This document shows positions 4,951 to 7,806 of a DNA stretch of 7,806 nucleotides, in pieces. The notes below the pieces were generated by a model. That model was not told the DNA's origin, did not search any database, and saw only the letters and a program-made list of their open reading frames with translations. The stretch comes from Candidatus Sifarchaeum subterraneum (GTDB lineage: Archaea > Asgardarchaeota > Sifarchaeia > Sifarchaeales > Sifarchaeaceae), in the NCBI GenBank assembly GCA_016292335.1, contig JAECRX010000235.1, positions 1-7,806 on the forward strand. Reading direction: 5' to 3'. How positions within the stretch are numbered: position 1 is the first letter of the stretch; each line of letters opens with the position of its first letter. The position numbers and the translations under genes are program-made.

Positions 4951-6651
4951 ATGAGACACATTAAAAGACAGAAATATTTAGTTACTTTCTTTTATGTTTT
5001 GATTCTTTTAAGCTTTAGTACATCCGTGTTCACTTATTATCCTGATGATCAAATTCCAGACACTAAATTGGAATTCAATCCCGAAATGGCTTTTGAACAC
5101 ATTAGACTTTTGAGCACTGAATATGGGGCACGTATTTCTGGATCTGAAAATGAGATAAAAGCGGGTAGATATATTTATGAACAATTTATTGAACTGGAGT
5201 TGACAGTTTTAATTCAAGAATTCGAGTTTAGTCATAAAGGTCAGAAGATCAGAACGAGAAATATTCTTGGAATTTGTCCTGGATCAACGCCCGAAATAAT
5301 TGTTGTTAGTGCTCATTATGACTCTGTAGATGTTCCAGGAGCCGATGACAACGCTTCTGGTGTAGGAACTCTCCTTGAACTTGCAAAAATTTTTTCCAAA
5401 AATTTTCATCAAAGGACAATAGTTTTTGCTGCTTTTAGTGGAGAAGAACAAGGAAGCTTTGGCTCAGAATTCTTTGTAGACAATTTTTATCAGATAAAAA
5501 ACGTTATTGCAAACATTAATCTTGATATGGTGGGCTATAAGAAAGGAACACTAAATTTCATCGTAATAGGAGATCAAGGAAGTGAATTTACCCCTCTTTG
5601 GCTTGCAAAAAGGGCAATGGCAGCAGGAAAGAAACTTGGATTTAATCCAAAGATTTCTGCGAAAGAACAAATTTTTTTGAGGCCTCTTTTAGGATATGAG
5701 ATTGCGGAGCATGCCAGCTTCTTGAAGAAAAATATTGCTGCAATAACTGTGGCGGATTTTTCACCTATTGATGAAAGTAGCCCTGTATGGCATTCCGAAG
5801 AGGATACTATCGATAACATTGGCATAGACATGCTCAAAAAAAGCGGATTAACATCAGAATTGCTAATAAAAAGTATTGATGTTTTTGGAGCTGATTTGGG
5901 CGATTTTGGAGATCAAGACCTTTATCTGTTTTTAGATTACTATATGTTATCACCGTACGCAATTGTTTCTTTAATTATTCTATTTTTTTTGGTTCTTTCT
6001 TTTGAAGCCTCTGCAAAATTTCCTAAATCGTCCAAAAGTATTAGACAATTATATTTTCCTGTAAAAACTCTAATGGCGATTTCCTTTTTTCTTATATGTG
6101 CTTTATTATTTTTCCTGATTATAAGCAAAGAAGCATCTTTTTATACCTTGATTAGCGATAATTTTCTCATTAAGATGACCTTTTTGCTTATCAGCATAAT
6201 CGTGGTCATGCCAGTAATATTTGCTACAAGAAAAATTACTCAAAATTTAAGTGAAGCAATAGAAGAAGAAATAGAAATCTTAACTTTCTTTCAGTGTTTA
6301 TACTCTTTTTCCTTATTACTACTTTCTTTTGGGTTTTTATTATGTTGTATGATAAGTCATCCTGTTGCTGCACTTTCTTGGTTTATAATTCCATGTCTGG
6401 TGTGGCCGTTGATTACACCGAATTCAGAAAGTAAAGATAGATGGTATCTTAATTTTATTTTTCTTCTCCTTTCTCTTTCCTTGGTATTTATCATCTTACT
6501 CCTTGCTATTGCTATTTTTGATTTAACTTCTATAACTGCTTGGTACAGAATAGGGGTGCCTGCAATACCCTCCTTAGCCGCATTTAATTGTAAGGCCTTA
6601 TCAATTTTTTACCAAAGAAGAATAAAAAAATATATTCATAAATGGGAATGA
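4951..6651 (+). CDS. Membrane-anchored M28-family zinc aminopeptidase with C-terminal membrane domain
   Basis: The 566-residue protein starts with MRHIKRQK and a hydrophobic segment at 9-28, a signal peptide or anchor that should place the catalytic part outside the cytoplasm. The peptidase domain (about 45-312) has the full M28 set: H122 in AHYDS, bridging D132 in ADDNASG, general base E165 and ligand E166 in GEEQG, D192 in LDMVG and H281 in WHSEED. A two-zinc exopeptidase acting on peptide N-termini is therefore expected, though M28 members vary in substrate. Six membrane helices follow at roughly 332-351, 370-391, 405-426, 445-468, 471-489 and 500-524, and the tail is basic (RRIKKYIHKW). 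The layout of anchor, M28 domain and several C-terminal helices resembles eukaryotic ERMP1 and vacuolar Pff1, although multi-helix M28 proteins also occur in bacteria. No Shine-Dalgarno is visible before the ATG, so a short or absent leader is possible. Confidence 0.92.
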   Translation: MRHIKRQKYLVTFFYVLILLSFSTSVFTYYPDDQIPDTKLEFNPEMAFEHIRLLSTEYGARISGSENEIKAGRYIYEQFIELELTVLIQEFEFSHKGQKIRTRNILGICPGSTPEIIVVSAHYDSVDVPGADDNASGVGTLLELAKIFSKNFHQRTIVFAAFSGEEQGSFGSEFFVDNFYQIKNVIANINLDMVGYKKGTLNFIVIGDQGSEFTPLWLAKRAMAAGKKLGFNPKISAKEQIFLRPLLGYEIAEHASFLKKNIAAITVADFSPIDESSPVWHSEEDTIDNIGIDMLKKSGLTSELLIKSIDVFGADLGDFGDQDLYLFLDYYMLSPYAIVSLIILFFLVLSFEASAKFPKSSKSIRQLYFPVKTLMAISFFLICALLFFLIISKEASFYTLISDNFLIKMTFLLISIIVVMPVIFATRKITQNLSEAIEEEIEILTFFQCLYSFSLLLLSFGFLLCCMISHPVAALSWFIIPCLVWPLITPNSESKDRWYLNFIFLLLSLSLVFIILLLAIAIFDLTSITAWYRIGVPAIPSLAAFNCKALSIFYQRRIKKYIHKWE

Positions 6652-6659
6652 TCCGAAAT

Positions 6660-6710
6660 GGGGCTTAACCCGACATCCAAGCTCCGTCTTTTAAGGCGAA
6701 GTAGGTAATC
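6660..6710 (+). mobile_element. Solitary IS200/IS605-like right end / omega-RNA 3' end, probably a relic
   Basis: Two hairpins lie in tandem. The first is GGG CTTAA CCC at 6661-6671. The second has arms at 6682-6689 and 6694-6701 around a TTTA loop, with one C-A mismatch and one G-T pair, and is followed by GTAGGTAATC. The series AAGCTCCGTC, TTTTAAGGCG, AAGTAGGT resembles the conserved right-end hairpin of IS605-family (TnpB) elements, which also forms the 3' end of the omega RNA. Those elements normally carry this just past tnpB. Here the preceding gene is an intact M28 peptidase and no transposase is present, so this looks like a degraded or detached end. It could instead be the peptidase transcript's own 3' hairpin. 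The assignment rests on remembered resemblance. Confidence 0.4.
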
Positions 6711-6741
6711 AGTAACTCCCTTTGTATTAAAACCTATAACG

Positions 6742-6749
6742 TTTTTTTT
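6742..6749 (+). terminator. T-run, possible terminator of the peptidase transcript
   Basis: Eight consecutive T bases lie about 90 bases past the peptidase stop and 40 bases past the second hairpin. Archaeal RNA polymerase often terminates at such T-runs on the coding strand. Confidence 0.35.
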
Positions 6750-6956
6750 CCTCTCAAATTCTTTTAGAAAGGATCTTTAACGTTTAATACTAGAAGCATT
6801 CTTATTAATTAAAAGAAACCATTTAACCTTGCTAATGGGCAATTTACCAAAATTTCCAACATAAAAAAATGGTTCGAAATTTTTCACTAAACATATCAGG
6901 ATGACATCTTGAAGAATAGTACATACCTTTAGAGGTTGGTGTAAAGTATTTTGATC

Positions 6957-7097
6957 TTGATTAGTGTAAAGTTACCAGAATCTTATGTTAACGACATAGA
7001 TGCACTTGTAAGGATCGGAAAATATTCAAGTAGAAGTGAAGCAATTAGAGTTGCCATAGAAGAATTACTCAAAAAAGAAGGATTTACGAAAGAATAA
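6957..7097 (+). CDS. Small ribbon-helix-helix (CopG/Arc-type) DNA-binding protein
   Basis: A 46-codon frame that is easily missed because it is short and begins with TTG. It reads MISVKLPESYVNDIDAL at the start, then VRIGKYSSRSEAIRVAIEEL, ending KKEGFTKE. This is the classic ribbon-helix-helix fold: an N-terminal strand (ISVKLP, residues 2-7) that pairs in a dimer to contact the DNA major groove, helix 1 (8-20), a turn GKYSSRSE (21-28) and helix 2 (28-40). Such dimers act as repressors, often autoregulated, and some are antitoxins, but no toxin partner is next to it. A TTG at 6951 in the same frame would add two residues, and GAGGT at 6932-6936 lies ahead of both, spaced 14 or 20 bases. An in-frame TAA at 6942-6944 bounds the frame. 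It converges on pyrF, with 34 bases between the stops. Confidence 0.8.
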   Translation: MISVKLPESYVNDIDALVRIGKYSSRSEAIRVAIEELLKKEGFTKE

Positions 7098-7131
7098 ACT
7101 CATATTTTCCAATTTTTTTAATCCATTTTTT

Positions 7132-7806
7132 TCACTTATCAATAACAGAATTAATCATTTCTTTTAGTTCCATAGCAGCTAACTTCGGATTATTTGCATT
7201 GAAGATACTTCTTCCTACAATTGCATAGTCAGTTCCTGCTTTAAACGCTTTACTCACTTCCCCACCTTGTGGTCCAATTCCAGGTGAAAAAATCGGCAGA
7301 TGATCTCCAATAATTCTTCTTACTTCACGAATTTTATCTGGATAAGTTGCTCCTACTACAACTCCATCACTTTGCCATTCTCTAGCATTCATAGCAAATT
7401 GTTGGTAAAAATAGATAGAATTCTTTTTGTTGGGCGTAATTTTACGATTGAAGCCTTCTTTTGCCCCGCCATGCGTCATGTAAACAAGTAAAATAACTCC
7501 AAAATCCTTCTCTTTCGCTTCTTCAAAAACTTTGTCTAAAGCTCCTTCCCATCCCACAAAAGGATTTACAATAATGGCATCAAAACCTGCATTCAAATAA
7601 TGGCGACAAATCCATAAGTTAGTATGACCTACATCATTCAATTTTTCATCCATGATTACTGGAAGGTTAAATGTATCCCTTAATAATCCAATAATCTTTT
7701 GAACTCCATTATAAAGTCCAAGAGGAAGAACCAATTGCTTATTCAATTTAACGGCAGCTAAATGTTCATGCGTCTTTTCAATAACTTCAATTGCCCGTTT
7801 AAGCAA
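7132..7806 (-). CDS. pyrF: Orotidine 5'-phosphate decarboxylase, 3' part (start beyond right edge)
   Basis: The visible 225 codons encode most of OMP decarboxylase, which makes UMP from OMP in the last step of de novo pyrimidine synthesis. Counting from the right edge, residues 53-58 (DEKLND) carry the catalytic D-x-K-x-x-D motif, followed by VGHTN. K20 in AVKLNK matches the upstream catalytic lysine strand. SPGIGPQGG (174-182) and VGRSIFNANNP (197-207) are the conserved C-terminal phosphate-binding loops of the TIM barrel, and VVGAT (150-154) is a core strand. The frame is still open at 7806. The TTG there is only the edge codon, and about 20-30 N-terminal residues, including the first catalytic Asp, should lie outside. 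The stop is TGA (7132-7134). The protein is cytosolic and dimeric in known homologues. Its gene converges on the small RHH gene. Confidence 0.93.
   Translation of the reverse strand: MLKRAIEVIEKTHEHLAAVKLNKQLVLPLGLYNGVQKIIGLLRDTFNLPVIMDEKLNDVGHTNLWICRHYLNAGFDAIIVNPFVGWEGALDKVFEEAKEKDFGVILLVYMTHGGAKEGFNRKITPNKKNSIYFYQQFAMNAREWQSDGVVVGATYPDKIREVRRIIGDHLPIFSPGIGPQGGEVSKAFKAGTDYAIVGRSIFNANNPKLAAMELKEMINSVIDK

Larger units (their letters stand above)
6652..6956. other. Intergenic stretch between the M28 peptidase and the small RHH gene
   Basis: About 305 bases with no open frame worth calling. The first 60 hold two hairpins that resemble the right end of an IS200/IS605-type element (6660-6710). 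An eight-T run at 6742-6749 could end the peptidase transcript. The rest is AT-rich and presumably carries the promoter of the small gene at 6957. No TnpA or TnpB remnant could be read in any frame. Confidence 0.5.

Noticed and set aside
5574..5837. Minus-strand 87-codon frame
   Set aside because: It lies inside the M28 catalytic domain, opposite conserved zinc-ligand coding sequence.
6867..6885. GGTTCGAAAT resembling a tRNA T-loop
   Set aside because: The bases on each side cannot form a T-stem and no anticodon or acceptor stem is found upstream.
7300..7491. Plus-strand 63-codon frame
   Set aside because: It is antisense to conserved pyrF sequence.

Overview
The window is AT-rich (roughly two thirds A+T by eye) and looks archaeal. 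Reasons: a tandem Roadblock/LC7-type protein, a short stand-alone ribbon-helix-helix protein, Shine-Dalgarno matches of the GAGGTGAT type, a TATA-box-like promoter about 75-85 bases ahead of the Roadblock start, and an orotidine 5'-phosphate decarboxylase of general archaeal/eukaryotic character. Roadblock proteins, large cytosolic beta-sandwich proteins and a eukaryote-like membrane M28 peptidase together suggest an Asgard archaeon, perhaps of the Heimdallarchaeia type. That taxonomic call is inference from gene content only.

Layout. Bases 1-187 hold the 5' part of a minus-strand gene for a coiled-coil-like protein that runs off the left edge. A 324-base divergent intergenic region with a 13-base inverted repeat follows. 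On the plus strand, 512-2272 encodes a 586-residue protein built from about five Ig-like beta-sandwich units, with no signal peptide or membrane segment. It faces a minus-strand gene (2332-2892, 186 residues) that I do not recognise. The short gap between their stops contains a 12-bp hairpin and one copy of a 28-base repeat whose second copy codes for the tail of the minus-strand protein. A 757-base stretch (2893-3649) carries no convincing gene but has small hairpins, a strong orphan Shine-Dalgarno sequence and the promoter of the next gene.

The plus-strand group continues with a two-domain Roadblock protein (start best placed at the TTG at 3659), an unrecognised 102-residue protein (4548-4856) and a membrane-bound M28 zinc peptidase with six predicted C-terminal membrane helices (4951-6651). 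The gaps of 172 and 94 bases make a tight operon uncertain. Directly after the peptidase is a structure resembling the right end / omega-RNA of an IS200/IS605-type (TnpB) transposon, with no tnpB gene. At 6957-7097 is a 46-residue ribbon-helix-helix gene. It converges on the 3' part of pyrF (minus strand, 7132 to the right edge).

How the genes relate. PyrF is ordinary pyrimidine biosynthesis. The Roadblock protein probably acts as a dimeric scaffold or small-GTPase regulator. The beta-sandwich protein is probably an intracellular adhesion or assembly module. No complete known defence or mobile system is visible. The most unusual features are the repeat at the convergent junction, the solitary TnpB-type end, and the uncharacterised proteins beside the Roadblock protein.
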